Below are positions 1 to 9,613 of a stretch of 64,000 nucleotides of DNA, one piece after another (positions within the stretch are counted from its first letter, which is position 1; the number at the start of each line of letters is the position of its first letter). The stretch comes from Marinobacter confluentis (GTDB lineage: Bacteria; Pseudomonadota; Gammaproteobacteria; Pseudomonadales; Oleiphilaceae): NCBI RefSeq assembly GCF_004785685.1, contig NZ_SRPF01000001.1, positions 868,001-932,000 on the forward strand, read 5' to 3'. Both the position numbers and the translations under genes were made by a program. The notes beneath the pieces are model-generated. The model made no database searches. It saw nothing but the letters and a program-made list of their open reading frames with translations, and was not told the origin of the DNA.

Positions 1-381
1 TTTGGCCAGCTCTTCTTCAGGAACGGAAGTGTTAAAGGTGAACACCTTTATTCCCGCTTCGCCAACCCGGGTGAGCATATCGTGGGTGACTTTTTCCTTG
101 CACATAAAGACGATGTAATCGGGTCGGTCGGGCTGCTCAAGCACTTTGTTCAACAGATCGCGGTAACTGAAGCGGTTGCGGTCCTGATCGGTGTAGATCG
201 TAAGATCGATTTCAAGATCGTCGGCTACTGCCTGCATGAAACCGCCAACCATATGCCAGAAACGGGAGGTGTCCGGGGACAGGAAGACAACCTTCACGCC
301 GGCTGAAGGCGCTGCGTGAGTCGGTAACGCAAACCCCAGGACCTGGCAGATGATCAAAAAGAATAATGCCCTGTGCTGCAC
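1..381 (-). CDS. Periplasmic substrate-binding protein, type 1 fold (N-terminal part)
   Basis: Partial gene that runs off the left edge; 127 codons are visible. I place the start at a GTG preceded by AGAGGG seven bases upstream. The first 24 or so residues form a Sec signal peptide (hydrophobic LFFLIICQVLGFAL, then THAA). The mature part opens with VKVVFLSPDTSRFWHMVGGF, the beta strand-loop-helix typical of sugar/autoinducer-type periplasmic binding proteins, and continues with DYIVFMCKEK and GIKVFTFNTS as the next strands. Such proteins deliver ligands to ABC transporters or to sensor kinases; the partner lies outside the window, so the ligand is unknown. Confidence 0.75.
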   Translation of the reverse strand, partial: MQHRALFFLIICQVLGFALPTHAAPSAGVKVVFLSPDTSRFWHMVGGFMQAVADDLEIDLTIYTDQDRNRFSYRDLLNKVLEQPDRPDYIVFMCKEKVTHDMLTRVGEAGIKVFTFNTSVPEEELAK

Positions 382-607
382 AACAAACCCTCTACAGGTT
401 TTTCCATGTTGATGATAACGCGCCATTATCAGGCCAAACCACCAGGAATACACTAGCACTGGGGTGGAACCTGCCAAAAGTTACCTTTCGATACACATCA
501 TTACTTTTCTGCAATTGTTAACTGCGTCATGGGTTGAGCCGGGATTTGCTGATACTTTGCAAACTCAACAAAAACCGCACCGCAAGTATTCCATGGAGGA
601 ACACCTC

Positions 608-1525
608 ATGAGCCGTCGACTGGTTTCTGCCCCTTTCCCAACAAGCGTATGTCTTGCCACGGCTCTGTTGGCCTGTCCGCTTTCAGCCCAGGCAGCGTCG
701 GTACAGACGGTATTTTCGGCGGAGAACGCCCTCTATGGCGCGGGATACAGCATCGGAAAGGCAGACGGCTGGATTGATGGCAATCTACGGAAGGCTGTCA
801 GACAGTATCAGGCTGACAGACCGGGGCTGAGTGAAACCGGCGAACTGGATTCTGAAACCCTTGCCTCTCTTGGTGTATCTAACACTGGGTCCCAGTTGAT
901 GGGCAGTAATATGGTTGCCAGCCGGGAAGCCGCTCGAAAAGAACTGGGGCTGGAAACACTTGCCAGCAATCCGGAACCCGTCAGAGTCAAAGCACCAGAG
1001 CCCGTTGTCCAGCCCCAACCCGAACCTGAGCCCGTTGCAGCGGCTGAGCCGGTTGTTGCATCCGAACCTGCGCCGGCACTGGAGCCGGCACCAAAGCCAG
1101 ATCCTGTAAAGACACCCGAAACGGTAAAAGCATCCGAACCGGTAAAGGTGGCACAATCCGAACCAGAACCTGCGCCTGCCGCTGTCCAGAGCAGGCCGGA
1201 GCCAGCACCGGAACCGCAACCTCAATCCGACACTGAACCGACCTCTGAACCGACCTCTGAACCTATCATTATCGCGACTGCTGTGCGGGCGAGCACCGGC
1301 CAGGCGCCGTCGTCAGACGCGGCCGTGGCAGATGTTTCTCGGGCAGACAACGCCCAAGTAGAAACTGCTCAGGCAGAGCCGGAAGAGCTACCCGCCCCGC
1401 AAGCTGAAGCGCCTGCCACTAAAGCCGCAGACAAGGAAGACCTGGGCGATTCAGACACAAACGAGGCGAGCGAGGGTAACGTGATTACCAGAATGTTCGA
1501 TTTTCTGTTTGGCTGGATGGTCTGA
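608..1525 (+). CDS. Exported peptidoglycan-binding-domain protein with Pro/Glu/Ala-rich tail
   Basis: 305 residues. The ATG at 608 has GGAGGA seven bases upstream, so I prefer it over in-frame starts further 5'. Residues 1-29 look like a signal peptide ending in SAQA. About residues 35-80 resemble the PG_binding_1 fold (NALYGAGYSIGKADGWID, then a helix AVRQYQ and GELDSETLASLGV). The remainder is a long low-complexity segment of repeated E-P and A-P units that includes a tandem TSEP repeat. It is probably an extended spacer across the periplasm. The C-terminus ends in a short hydrophobic stretch (MFDFLFGWMV) that may touch a membrane. Specific function is unknown. Confidence 0.7.
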   Translation: MSRRLVSAPFPTSVCLATALLACPLSAQAASVQTVFSAENALYGAGYSIGKADGWIDGNLRKAVRQYQADRPGLSETGELDSETLASLGVSNTGSQLMGSNMVASREAARKELGLETLASNPEPVRVKAPEPVVQPQPEPEPVAAAEPVVASEPAPALEPAPKPDPVKTPETVKASEPVKVAQSEPEPAPAAVQSRPEPAPEPQPQSDTEPTSEPTSEPIIIATAVRASTGQAPSSDAAVADVSRADNAQVETAQAEPEELPAPQAEAPATKAADKEDLGDSDTNEASEGNVITRMFDFLFGWMV

Positions 1526-1548
1526 GCCTGGCGCTCAGACCCGGCAGG

Positions 1549-1704
1549 TCAGACGAATTTCCAGAATGGCGTTTTCAGGCGCTGTTCAATGATTTCCGGC
1601 GGATAGCCCACATCCTTGAGCAACCTGGCTTCCTTGGTTAGCACCAGGTGAATAAAGTCCCGTTTTTTGCGCCAACCCTTGTAAACGGACACTGCTTTTT
1701 TCAT
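1549..1704 (-). CDS. Small basic hypothetical protein (51 aa)
   Basis: A 51-residue reading frame starting at ATG 1704 with AGGA about ten bases upstream (CACAGGAAAGAAAGTC before the ATG). It is rich in Lys and Arg at the start (MKKAVSVYKGWRKKRDFIH) and ends LKTPFWKF-V. It converges on the peptidoglycan-binding gene. I do not recognise a domain. Good Shine-Dalgarno spacing and ordinary codon use favour a real gene, but a chance frame cannot be excluded at this length. Confidence 0.5.
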   Translation of the reverse strand: MKKAVSVYKGWRKKRDFIHLVLTKEARLLKDVGYPPEIIEQRLKTPFWKFV

Positions 1705-1964
1705 GACTTTCTTTCCTGTGAACCCTGAGATTCCGGCGAGGCCGGGAACTGTTTATGTAGCTACCTATTGTATGGAATAGGACCTGCCGCCCCCATACTT
1801 GGATACACCTACGAAGAACTACTAAGCTGCAGATATCACCATCCCGGGCCCTGCCACGCCTTATGCCGCCTTTGACAAACCGCTAATAGAAGATGCCCGT
1901 TCCATGGGTATAGGATGGCCGGACCATGAAGACAAAATGATCCGCCAATCTGAAGGAATATTGC

Positions 1965-2933
1965 ATGACCTATGCGCGAATTGCCGGGACAGGCTCCTAC
2001 CTTCCTGACAATGTCATGACCAACCAGCAGCTGGAAACGCTTGTTGATACCAGCGATGAGTGGATACGTGAGCGCACAGGCATTGAACAGCGGCATATTG
2101 CCGTGGAAGGCCAGACCACAGTAGATCTCGCCGAGCAGGCGTCACTGCGCGCCCTTGAAGCGGCCGGAATAGCGGCAACCGACATTGATCTGATCGTCTT
2201 TGCCACCTCCACCCCCGATAAGATTTTCCCCAGTTCTGCCTGCATTCTGCAGGCCCGGCTCGGCATTCACGGCTGCCCGGCTTTTGATATCCAGGCCGTG
2301 TGCAGTGGTTTCGTCTATGCCCTTTCCGTGGCGGACAAGTTCATTAAAACTGGCTCCAGCAAGAAGGTACTGGTGGTAGGTGCGGAGCTGTTTTCACGGA
2401 TTCTGGACTGGGAGGACCGAGGTACCTGCGTGCTTTTCGGAGACGGCGCCGGCGCGGTGGTACTGGAATCCAGTGAAGAAACCGGCATTCTGTCCACCCA
2501 CATTCATGCGGATGGCCAGTACGAGCATCTTCTGCACGTTCCCTGCGGTATTGGTGACGGGTTTGATCAGGTCCGCGCTGGCAAAGGCCATGTGCATATG
2601 AAGGGCAATGAGGTTTTCAAGATTGCGGTCAGCACCCTTGGCAAGATTGTTGACGAGACTCTGGAAGCCAACCAGATGGAAAAATCCGACATCGATTGGC
2701 TGGTTCCCCACCAGGCTAACCTGCGGATTATTTCAGCCACCGCGCGAAAACTGAAAATGTCCATGGACCGGGTAGTCGTCACCGTTAACAAACACGGCAA
2801 TACCTCCGCCGCATCCATTCCCCTTGCGCTGGATGTGGCCGTACGTGACGGCCGTATCCAGCGCAATGAAGTTCTGTTGCTGGAAGCCTTTGGTGGCGGC
2901 TTTACCTGGGGCTCTGCCCTGATCCGGTTCTGA
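1965..2933 (+). CDS. fabH: Beta-ketoacyl-ACP synthase III
   Basis: 322 residues, the usual length for FabH, which condenses acetyl-CoA (or another acyl-CoA) with malonyl-ACP to begin fatty acid synthesis in the cytoplasm. The catalytic triad is present: Cys113 in AVCSGF, His249 in VPHQANLRI and Asn279 in [12 protein letters not shown]. The [10 protein letters not shown] glycine loop is also intact. It stands alone rather than in the plsX-fabH-fabD-acpP cluster, so it may be a second copy used for special primers or a secondary pathway; that is inference. It ends three bases before the end of dabA, which runs the other way. Confidence 0.9.
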   Translation: MTYARIAGTGSYLPDNVMTNQQLETLVDTSDEWIRERTGIEQRHIAVEGQTTVDLAEQASLRALEAAGIAATDIDLIVFATSTPDKIFPSSACILQARLGIHGCPAFDIQAVCSGFVYALSVADKFIKTGSSKKVLVVGAELFSRILDWEDRGTCVLFGDGAGAVVLESSEETGILSTHIHADGQYEHLLHVPCGIGDGFDQVRAGKGHVHMKGNEVFKIAVSTLGKIVDETLEANQMEKSDIDWLVPHQANLRIISATARKLKMSMDRVVVTVNKHGNTSAASIPLALDVAVRDGRIQRNEVLLLEAFGGGFTWGSALIRF

Positions 2934-2936
2934 CGG

Positions 2937-5393
2937 TCAGGCCACAGGCTCCCAACTGCCACAGTTATAACGCTCCACCCCGGCGCCTGCGAAACGGTGC
3001 AGCAGAACCCAGTGATTGTCGATCAGTGCAGCAACGTCGGGCTGGCGGCGGATGACTGACTCTATTCGATCCGCCGGCGCATCGACCAGAACCGTGAGAC
3101 GGACCGGCTCATGGCGCCAGTAGGTGCCATCGTGCACAGACTGTATCGGTAATCCGATCCGGAGCCTGCTGTCATTGCCCTCGACCACGCCGATGTTGCC
3201 GCCAATCACCGAGTGCAGAAGTTTGTTCCCCGCGCCGTATACCTCCGGCGCCGTGACCGACGCGAAGTACTGCAGGTTGATCCAGTTGGCGACAACCATC
3301 GGCGCGCTGAGCAGGCTCTCGAGCAGCGCCCCTTCGGTGTCAGGTTCAGGATCATAGTCGTGCAGGAAAACCCGGCCGCCAAGGTTACAGCCTCGAGTTC
3401 TTGCTCGTTTCGCAAAAATAATGGCCGCGTTGTTGGCCAGGCCCCATTCAGGCCGGACCTCGGACCAGTCACGGGTCCTGGTTTCCATCGCCTGCTCTAA
3501 CCGGGCGTCGGTCAGCCCGTTCAGCTTCAGCGGTGTTGCCCTCTCCCGGCGGACCAGGCGCCCGGCTTTTTCAAAACCGGCCTCAAGGTCCACCAGTTTC
3601 TGCAAGTGAGAATCGGGCACCTTTTCCCGGTCGGCGATGGTGACGCTGTCGGTTGCCGTGCAATGCTCGGCCGCCACGGCCCAGGTGTAATCCGGAATGC
3701 GAATACCCCTGCGGGCAAGGCCTGCCCTCACCTGAGGATCGTTCACCAGAGCCGCGGCCACCCGGGCGTTGGTGCCGCCACTCTGACCACCACAGGCCCC
3801 GCAATCCAGCCCTGCCTGATTCGGGTTATTGTCGGTGTGGCTACCATGACCAACAAACACCAGCAGCGGGGCAAATCCACTGGTCAGCGACATGCCCTTC
3901 AGCAGGTTTTCGGCCAGGCCAGTTCTTTCCGAATCGTTCAGTGGGTCGCCGCCGTAGCGGTGAACCAACCTGCCCTCAAGCTGGTTCCCGTCGACCTTTT
4001 TCTGGCCCGATTTCAGAGTGTCCTTCAGGAGCTTCCAGGCCCAGGCCATGCCTGTGGTTTCCACGAGGGTAAAGGTTGAAAGGCTGCTGTATTTTGCCTC
4101 ACGGATGGAAGCGCGGGTAATTTCCTTCTGGTCCCGGCTGTGGTGCTCGGCAAGGTCTTCGCGCACGCTGCCTTTGGTGTCAACCAGCCGATAGGAGGTC
4201 GGAAGTAACCCCGGCAGGCGGCGCACCGGTGCAAAAGACCCATGGCGGTGATGTTCAATGGGCATGCCAAAGAAGCCTGCAAAACCCAGAGTCTGCATGC
4301 CCGGATGAACCTGCTCAAGATGACGGCGCATAACCTCAGAACGGACATCGATACAGAAAACCGCCTGCACCTCGGGCAAGCCGTCAGGCCCTGTGGCAGG
4401 CCCGGACTGATTCGAGGCAGAGCCTGAACCGGTCAGGCCACATGCCTGCCAGAGCGCACGTTGATAGGCTAGCTCATAGGCCCGTTGCCAGACCCAGAGC
4501 CTGTCAGGCTCGCCGTGGCGATCGGCCCGTCTTGCCCTGGCCCGCTGCTTCTGCCAATCCGCTTTCTGATCCAGCGACGAAAACTCGATCGCGAGACGTT
4601 CCCACACCAGCATGATGGCCAGTATTTCCATACAACGGTCAGAGACCTGCCCGTCCAGGCCTGCCCGCCAGTCCTCGCCCCGACACCAGGACGCCCAGCC
4701 GTTCACCTGCAGCAGCAGGCTATGACAGATGGCCTCAAGTTCCGCCCCGGAGGCGGAAATGGCTCTGATGGAGTCGGCAGTGACCTGCTCCAGGGTGTTG
4801 GGCAGGTCCCGAAAAAACCGGCGGGCGCCAGGTACGCCAGTTTTCGTGTCCAGGGAACGATCCTCCCGCACGGATTCCAGCCAGAATGCAAACAGACTAT
4901 GAGTCTGCAGGTCTTCCTGATTCGGATTTTCCTCGCCTTGGGACCAACGGCGTTGATGCTGGTCAAAAAATGCACCGCAGGTTGCAGAAACCTGATCGCA
5001 GGCCGCTTCCGCCAGTGAACCTTGCAACATGGCAAACTGTGTGACTCCCTTTCGATGCTCCGCCTTTTCCAGCCGGCGGATATCATCTATGGGGTCACCG
5101 CCCTCGCCTCTTTCCGCCATGCTTGCCTCGAGGTCCTGTTGCTGAATCCGGCCACCTTCCCAGGCTTCCCGATAAAATGCAGCAGGCATCAGCATGTTGA
5201 TGCCGCCCCGGTCCTGAAGCAGTTGGTCAGCCCGGGCAGCCGGCAGGTGCCTCAACCCCCAAAAAGGGTTTACCGCAATCCACTGGTCCAGTGGCCAGAC
5301 CGGCGCGATTGAATCACAGGCCTTGCGACAGGAATCGCGCCAGGCCTCGTTGGTTAACTGTAACTCCGGCACAGACACGGACAGACTGCTCAT
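2937..5393 (-). CDS. dabA: Inorganic carbon transporter subunit DabA (DUF2309)
   Basis: 818 residues. DabA is the beta-carbonic-anhydrase-like subunit of the two-gene DAC/DAB system that takes up CO2/bicarbonate energised by an ion gradient. The expected zinc-site elements are visible: Cys347 and Asp349 with Arg351 in FCIDVRSE, His516 in GHGSHTDNNP, and the cysteines 531 and 534 in DCGACGG. The start at 5393 overlaps the stop of dabB by four bases (ATGA), so the two are translationally coupled. There is no sign of RuBisCO or carboxysome genes in the window, so a heterotrophic role (anaplerotic carbon supply or pH adaptation) is likely; that is inference. Confidence 0.9.
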   Translation of the reverse strand: MSSLSVSVPELQLTNEAWRDSCRKACDSIAPVWPLDQWIAVNPFWGLRHLPAARADQLLQDRGGINMLMPAAFYREAWEGGRIQQQDLEASMAERGEGGDPIDDIRRLEKAEHRKGVTQFAMLQGSLAEAACDQVSATCGAFFDQHQRRWSQGEENPNQEDLQTHSLFAFWLESVREDRSLDTKTGVPGARRFFRDLPNTLEQVTADSIRAISASGAELEAICHSLLLQVNGWASWCRGEDWRAGLDGQVSDRCMEILAIMLVWERLAIEFSSLDQKADWQKQRARARRADRHGEPDRLWVWQRAYELAYQRALWQACGLTGSGSASNQSGPATGPDGLPEVQAVFCIDVRSEVMRRHLEQVHPGMQTLGFAGFFGMPIEHHRHGSFAPVRRLPGLLPTSYRLVDTKGSVREDLAEHHSRDQKEITRASIREAKYSSLSTFTLVETTGMAWAWKLLKDTLKSGQKKVDGNQLEGRLVHRYGGDPLNDSERTGLAENLLKGMSLTSGFAPLLVFVGHGSHTDNNPNQAGLDCGACGGQSGGTNARVAAALVNDPQVRAGLARRGIRIPDYTWAVAAEHCTATDSVTIADREKVPDSHLQKLVDLEAGFEKAGRLVRRERATPLKLNGLTDARLEQAMETRTRDWSEVRPEWGLANNAAIIFAKRARTRGCNLGGRVFLHDYDPEPDTEGALLESLLSAPMVVANWINLQYFASVTAPEVYGAGNKLLHSVIGGNIGVVEGNDSRLRIGLPIQSVHDGTYWRHEPVRLTVLVDAPADRIESVIRRQPDVAALIDNHWVLLHRFAGAGVERYNCGSWEPVA

Positions 5394-7009
5394 GACTTCT
5401 CCTCAAGCCTGAAAGGGTGATGGGGAACCCGGCGGAACATGGACGGCACTTTCAAGGCTTCGGCCGCCAGCGCTCGGGTCAACCGGTCAAATGGCAGATC
5501 AAGATAGAGGCCCTGACGGAAATGGGTGCAAAGCATTCGGGTAACCCGATAGCGGGCGCCAATCAGGATCAGCAGTGAAAGAACCGCCAGTGCCGCCACA
5601 ATGGTTCCTCCCAGAACATAGGCGACTGGCGGCAGCTCAAACCCGGCATGAACCGGTACCGCCGGCCCCACGAGCATGTGCAGAAGCGAATAAACCGGCA
5701 CCAGACCAACGGCGAGCCCGGCAAGGCGCAACCTGAGCCGGTTTGTGGCACCGGCCGGTATGCCCATGGCCGCAGCAGATACCGCAAGTACCAGCAAGGC
5801 TGCAAACACCGGATTACCCTCGACGATCCAGGGCGCGAAGAACAGAATTAGTGCAGCACAGGCGCCACTGCCGCCGGCCCAGGCCAGGCGCCTGACCAGT
5901 GAGGCCCGTGGAAAGCTGCCACCGCCCGAAACCACAACCGTGCGACCGGAGGCCAGGAAGGAGTGCGCCTTGTACAGCGAATGCGCCAGCAGGTGCAGCA
6001 GCGCGAGAGTGTAAGCGCCCATACCGATCTCAAACAGCATGAAACCCATCTGCCCGCAGGTGGACCAGGCCAGCGCGTGTTTGACTGAATGCTGGGTCAT
6101 CATGGTCAGAATCGCGACCACTGCGGTAAAGCCGCCAACGGTAAGCAGAATCAGGTGGCCTGCAGTGAAGCCATCGAATACCGGGAACAGACGCAACCAG
6201 AGGAAGCCTCCCAGATTGATCACACCGGCATGCAACAGCGCCGAAACGGGCGTAGGCGCTTCCATGACCCGTATCAGCCAGCCGTGGAAGGGAATCTGGG
6301 CACATTTTAGGACCGCCGCCAGGGCCAGGGCTATGGAAGCCCAGTGCAGCTCAACCGAGCCTTCTGCACGGGCAGCTTCATCAGCCACCATTTCTGGTAG
6401 ATGGAAAGTGCCGTACTGGAGATAGAGCAGAACCACACCGGAGACAATCAGGGTGTCCCCCAGACGGCTGACGATAAACTTCTGAACCGCCGCCATCCTG
6501 GCCTGCGGCCGATCCTGATAGAGTGTCAGCAGATGATGAAGGGACAGGCTTACGCCGATCCAGGCGCCGGCCAGAATCAGCAGGTGGTTGGTAAACACCA
6601 GTACCAGTACTGACGCCACAGTCACCAGAAACCAGGGAAAGAAGCGATCTCGGCCTGGATCCTGCCGCAGGTAAGTGTCTGCATAACGCAGGATGACCCA
6701 CCCCACAAACGCCACCATCAGCGACATCCAGACCGCAACGCCATCCGGATAGAGGCCGAGGCGATTGCCTACCGCGGTCACTGTTGAATCAACCACAGCA
6801 GTGTGTGCCTGAATCACCAGCATGGCACCAACGGCAACGGATGCCGCCATCGCCCCAAGGAACAGGCGGTCCGCGATGTGCCAGCAGCGGTTCTGCTTAA
6901 ATGGATTCTGCAGCCAGCTGTGCAGGCCAGCCAGTCCAAAAAGGGCGACTGGCACCATAAGCCAGATTGCCAGAACCAGTAACGAGCCTATCTCAGCGAT
7001 TGTATTCAT
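5390..7009 (-). CDS. dabB: Membrane subunit DabB, NuoL/MrpA-like proton channel
   Basis: 539 residues from the ATG at 7009, which has GGGAAG nine bases upstream; an in-frame start 30 codons earlier would add a non-membrane extension. The protein is a string of about 14 hydrophobic helices of the proton_antipo_M (NuoL) family. Recognisable elements are the PTPVSALLHAGVINLGGF helix and the HSVKHALAWSTCGQMGFM segment that in complex I antiporter subunits hold the channel Lys/His residues. It forms the membrane half of the DabAB pump. No other nuo or mrp genes surround it, which supports DabB rather than NuoL. Confidence 0.88.
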   Translation of the reverse strand: MNTIAEIGSLLVLAIWLMVPVALFGLAGLHSWLQNPFKQNRCWHIADRLFLGAMAASVAVGAMLVIQAHTAVVDSTVTAVGNRLGLYPDGVAVWMSLMVAFVGWVILRYADTYLRQDPGRDRFFPWFLVTVASVLVLVFTNHLLILAGAWIGVSLSLHHLLTLYQDRPQARMAAVQKFIVSRLGDTLIVSGVVLLYLQYGTFHLPEMVADEAARAEGSVELHWASIALALAAVLKCAQIPFHGWLIRVMEAPTPVSALLHAGVINLGGFLWLRLFPVFDGFTAGHLILLTVGGFTAVVAILTMMTQHSVKHALAWSTCGQMGFMLFEIGMGAYTLALLHLLAHSLYKAHSFLASGRTVVVSGGGSFPRASLVRRLAWAGGSGACAALILFFAPWIVEGNPVFAALLVLAVSAAAMGIPAGATNRLRLRLAGLAVGLVPVYSLLHMLVGPAVPVHAGFELPPVAYVLGGTIVAALAVLSLLILIGARYRVTRMLCTHFRQGLYLDLPFDRLTRALAAEALKVPSMFRRVPHHPFRLEEKS

Positions 7010-7064
7010 CTGGGCAAACTTCCCGTTTGGCGTGTATTTGACTGATGCGAATACTTTGCCCATG

Positions 7065-7093
7065 TTCGACCGATATAAAAAATGGTTTATACT
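7065..7093 (+). promoter_or_regulatory. Candidate sigma70 promoter of the LysR gene, in the lysR-dabB divergent region
   Basis: TTCGAC, 17 bases, then TATACT, ending 34 bases before the LysR start codon. The same 118-base region must carry the dab promoter on the other strand. A weak dyad CGAA-N13-TTCG at 7048-7068 overlaps the -35 box and could be part of a LysR operator; this is only a candidate. Confidence 0.4.
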
Positions 7094-7127
7094 GATCACT
7101 TCATTCTGTTTTGAAGAACGGTTTGCG

Positions 7128-8039
7128 ATGAAGCTGAACTATCACCATCTGTTTTATTTCTGGAAGGTTGCTCGTACGGGCCATCTGACAAAGGCTGCAG
7201 AGGCACTGCACATATCCCAGTCCGCGCTATCCGGGCAGATCCGGAAACTGGAAGAAAGCCTGGGGCATGACCTGTTCATTCGCGAAGGCCGTCGTCTCAA
7301 GCTGTCCGAAGCCGGGCGTATGGCGTTCTCTTACGCCGAGGAAATTTTCCGCCAGGGTGAGGAGCTGTCAGCTCTCTTTGCCGCGGGTGCCCAGCCAAAC
7401 CGGGAAATTCTGCGAATTGGCGCGGTAGCCACCCTGTCGCGAAATTTTCAGGAGGGTTTTCTGCAACCGCTGTTGAATCGGGAAGATCTGGAATTGAGCC
7501 TGCAGAGCAGTCACATTGATGATTTGCTCAGACGGCTGTCTGCCCATCGCCTGGACCTGATTCTTTCCAACCAGCTGGTTCGTGGGGATGAGCAGAATCC
7601 CTGGCGCTCCCGCCTGATCGCAAGACAGCCCGTGAGCATCATCGGCCCGTCGGGGGCGGCCGTTCGGGGTGAGTTCCAGGACGTATTGCAGGGACGCAGC
7701 CTGATTGTGCCGGGGCCGGATAACAACATACGCCAGGCCTTCGACCAGTTATGTGAATACCATAGCCTGCGCCCAAATATTGCGGCAGAGGTGGACGATA
7801 TGGCCATGATGCGACTGCTGACCCGGGACACCGGCCATTTTGCGATTCTGCCACCGGTTGTTGTGCGGGATGAACTGAAAAACGGAACCCTGGCGGATTA
7901 CGGCGCCCTGCCCGGCGTTTATGAGGAGTTCTATGCCATCAGCATCCGGCGTCAATTCGAAACTCCGGCCTTAAAAGAGCTGCTTTCCCAGCCGCCGGAT
8001 AATTTCCTGACCCAACGATCGGTTGATCATTCTGACTAA
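7128..8039 (+). CDS. LysR-family regulator divergent from dabBA
   Basis: 303 residues from the ATG at 7128. Residues 1-60 are the winged helix-turn-helix (LFYFWKVARTGHLTKAAEAL, then ISQSALSGQIRKLEESLG) and resemble the NhaR-type subgroup; the remaining 220 residues are the LysR substrate-binding domain. It is divergent from dabB with 118 bases between start codons, the usual arrangement for a LysR protein that controls its neighbour. Regulation of dabAB in response to inorganic carbon or sodium is inferred from position only. Confidence 0.85.
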   Translation: MKLNYHHLFYFWKVARTGHLTKAAEALHISQSALSGQIRKLEESLGHDLFIREGRRLKLSEAGRMAFSYAEEIFRQGEELSALFAAGAQPNREILRIGAVATLSRNFQEGFLQPLLNREDLELSLQSSHIDDLLRRLSAHRLDLILSNQLVRGDEQNPWRSRLIARQPVSIIGPSGAAVRGEFQDVLQGRSLIVPGPDNNIRQAFDQLCEYHSLRPNIAAEVDDMAMMRLLTRDTGHFAILPPVVVRDELKNGTLADYGALPGVYEEFYAISIRRQFETPALKELLSQPPDNFLTQRSVDHSD

Positions 8040-8120
8040 CCAGTCTGTTGTGAAAAGCTATCAGACAAATGCATCTCTACCTTTATACTGTGGGCGGGTT
8101 TTTCCGAGGACAGCCTTGCG

Positions 8121-9608
8121 ATGAGTATTCCGAGTAATCCAGAAGATCCTTCAGTTGTGATCGTCGGCGCCGGTTTTGGCGGGCTCTGCATGGCTATTCA
8201 GCTCAAAGAGGCCGGCTTCAACCGGATCACCCTGCTGGAAAAGGGCCCGGATGTCGGTGGTACCTGGCGCGACAATACCTACCCCGGGGCTGCCTGTGAT
8301 GTGCAATCGCACTTCTATTCCTATTCGTTCGAGCCCAAGCATGACTGGTCACGAAAGTTCGGCATGCAGCCCGAGATTCTGGACTACATGCGTTTCTGCG
8401 CAAAAAAATACGATCTGCTAAAACACATTCGCTTCAATCAGGAAGTGCGCTCAGCAAGCTTTGATGAAAACCGAAACCAATGGCAGGTCGAAACCGGGTC
8501 AGGTGAACAGCTTCAGTGCGACATACTGGTGACGGCCACAGGCCAGCTGAACCAGCCTGCCTGGCCACGTATCCCCGGGCTGAGTTCGTTTGAAGGTACT
8601 CTTTTTCATTCTGCCCGTTGGGACCACGATCACTCCCTTGAAGGGAAAAACGTAGCTGTTGTTGGCACCGGGGCCAGTGCCATCCAGTTTGTTCCCGAAA
8701 TCGTCCCACAGGTACAGTCCCTGACCCTGTTCCAGCGCTCTGCTGCGTGGGTATTGCCCAAACCCGACCGCCCTTTCAAAAAATGGGAACAGACCCTGTT
8801 TGAGAAGTTCCCGCTCTGGGACCGGGTTTACCGGACCCTGATCTACTGGAAAAACGAAAGCCGCGGCCTGGCGTTCACCCGCTTCAATAGCCTGTTGAGC
8901 CTTTTTGCCTGGCAGGCAAAGCGCTTCGCCAGAAACCAGGTGCGTAACCCCCAGAAACGCAGGGATCTGATACCCGATTACCAGATTGGCTGCAAACGCA
9001 TACTGATTTCCAATGACTGGTACCGGGCCATCGATCAGCAGCATGTAAACCTGGTAACTACCGGTATCGAACGCGTGGTGAGTAATGGCGTGGTCACAAC
9101 AGATGGCGCCCTGCACAAAGCGGACACCCTGATTCTCGGCACTGGTTTTGCCGCATCAGAATTCCTGTCACCGATGACCATTACCGGGCTTGGCGGGCAA
9201 ACCCTCAACCAGGCCTGGGCCGACGGCGCGGAGGCCTTCAAGGGCATAACCGTGTCCGGTTTTCCGAACTTTTTCATGCTGTATGGTCCCAATACCAATC
9301 TTGCCCATAACAGCATTGTCTTCATGCTGGAATCCCAGGTTCGGTATGTGATGAGCTGCGTGCGGGCTCTTTCGAAAAACCCTGGTGCTGCCATGGATGT
9401 GAAGCCCGACCGGCTCCGCGCATTTTCCATCAACATACAGCAGCGGCTTACTAACAGCGTCTGGGAATCCGGTTGCCATTCCTGGTACCTCGACAAAAAC
9501 GGCAAGAACACCATAAATTGGCCCGGCTTTACCTTCACCTATCGACGTGAAACCCAGGAGCACAACCCGCTCGATTTCCGTTATCTGCCCTCAAATCCAG
9601 AGTCGTAA
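8121..9608 (+). CDS. Flavin-containing (Baeyer-Villiger type) monooxygenase
   Basis: 495 residues. An FAD Rossmann motif lies at residues 13-24 (VIVGAGFGGLC), a second dinucleotide motif for NADPH at about 178-187 (VAVVGTGASA), and between them the Baeyer-Villiger fingerprint FEGTLFHSARWD at 157-168, which fits F-x-G-x3-H-x3-W-[P/D]. Enzymes of this class insert oxygen next to ketones or oxidise soft heteroatoms. The substrate cannot be told from sequence. A transporter gene follows after five bases, so the two are probably one operon. Confidence 0.88.
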   Translation: MSIPSNPEDPSVVIVGAGFGGLCMAIQLKEAGFNRITLLEKGPDVGGTWRDNTYPGAACDVQSHFYSYSFEPKHDWSRKFGMQPEILDYMRFCAKKYDLLKHIRFNQEVRSASFDENRNQWQVETGSGEQLQCDILVTATGQLNQPAWPRIPGLSSFEGTLFHSARWDHDHSLEGKNVAVVGTGASAIQFVPEIVPQVQSLTLFQRSAAWVLPKPDRPFKKWEQTLFEKFPLWDRVYRTLIYWKNESRGLAFTRFNSLLSLFAWQAKRFARNQVRNPQKRRDLIPDYQIGCKRILISNDWYRAIDQQHVNLVTTGIERVVSNGVVTTDGALHKADTLILGTGFAASEFLSPMTITGLGGQTLNQAWADGAEAFKGITVSGFPNFFMLYGPNTNLAHNSIVFMLESQVRYVMSCVRALSKNPGAAMDVKPDRLRAFSINIQQRLTNSVWESGCHSWYLDKNGKNTINWPGFTFTYRRETQEHNPLDFRYLPSNPES

Positions 9609-9613
9609 GCCTG

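Noticed and set aside
785..1225. Arg-rich minus-strand frames opposite the peptidoglycan-binding gene
   Set aside because: Composition is explained by the antisense of E-P and A-P repeats.
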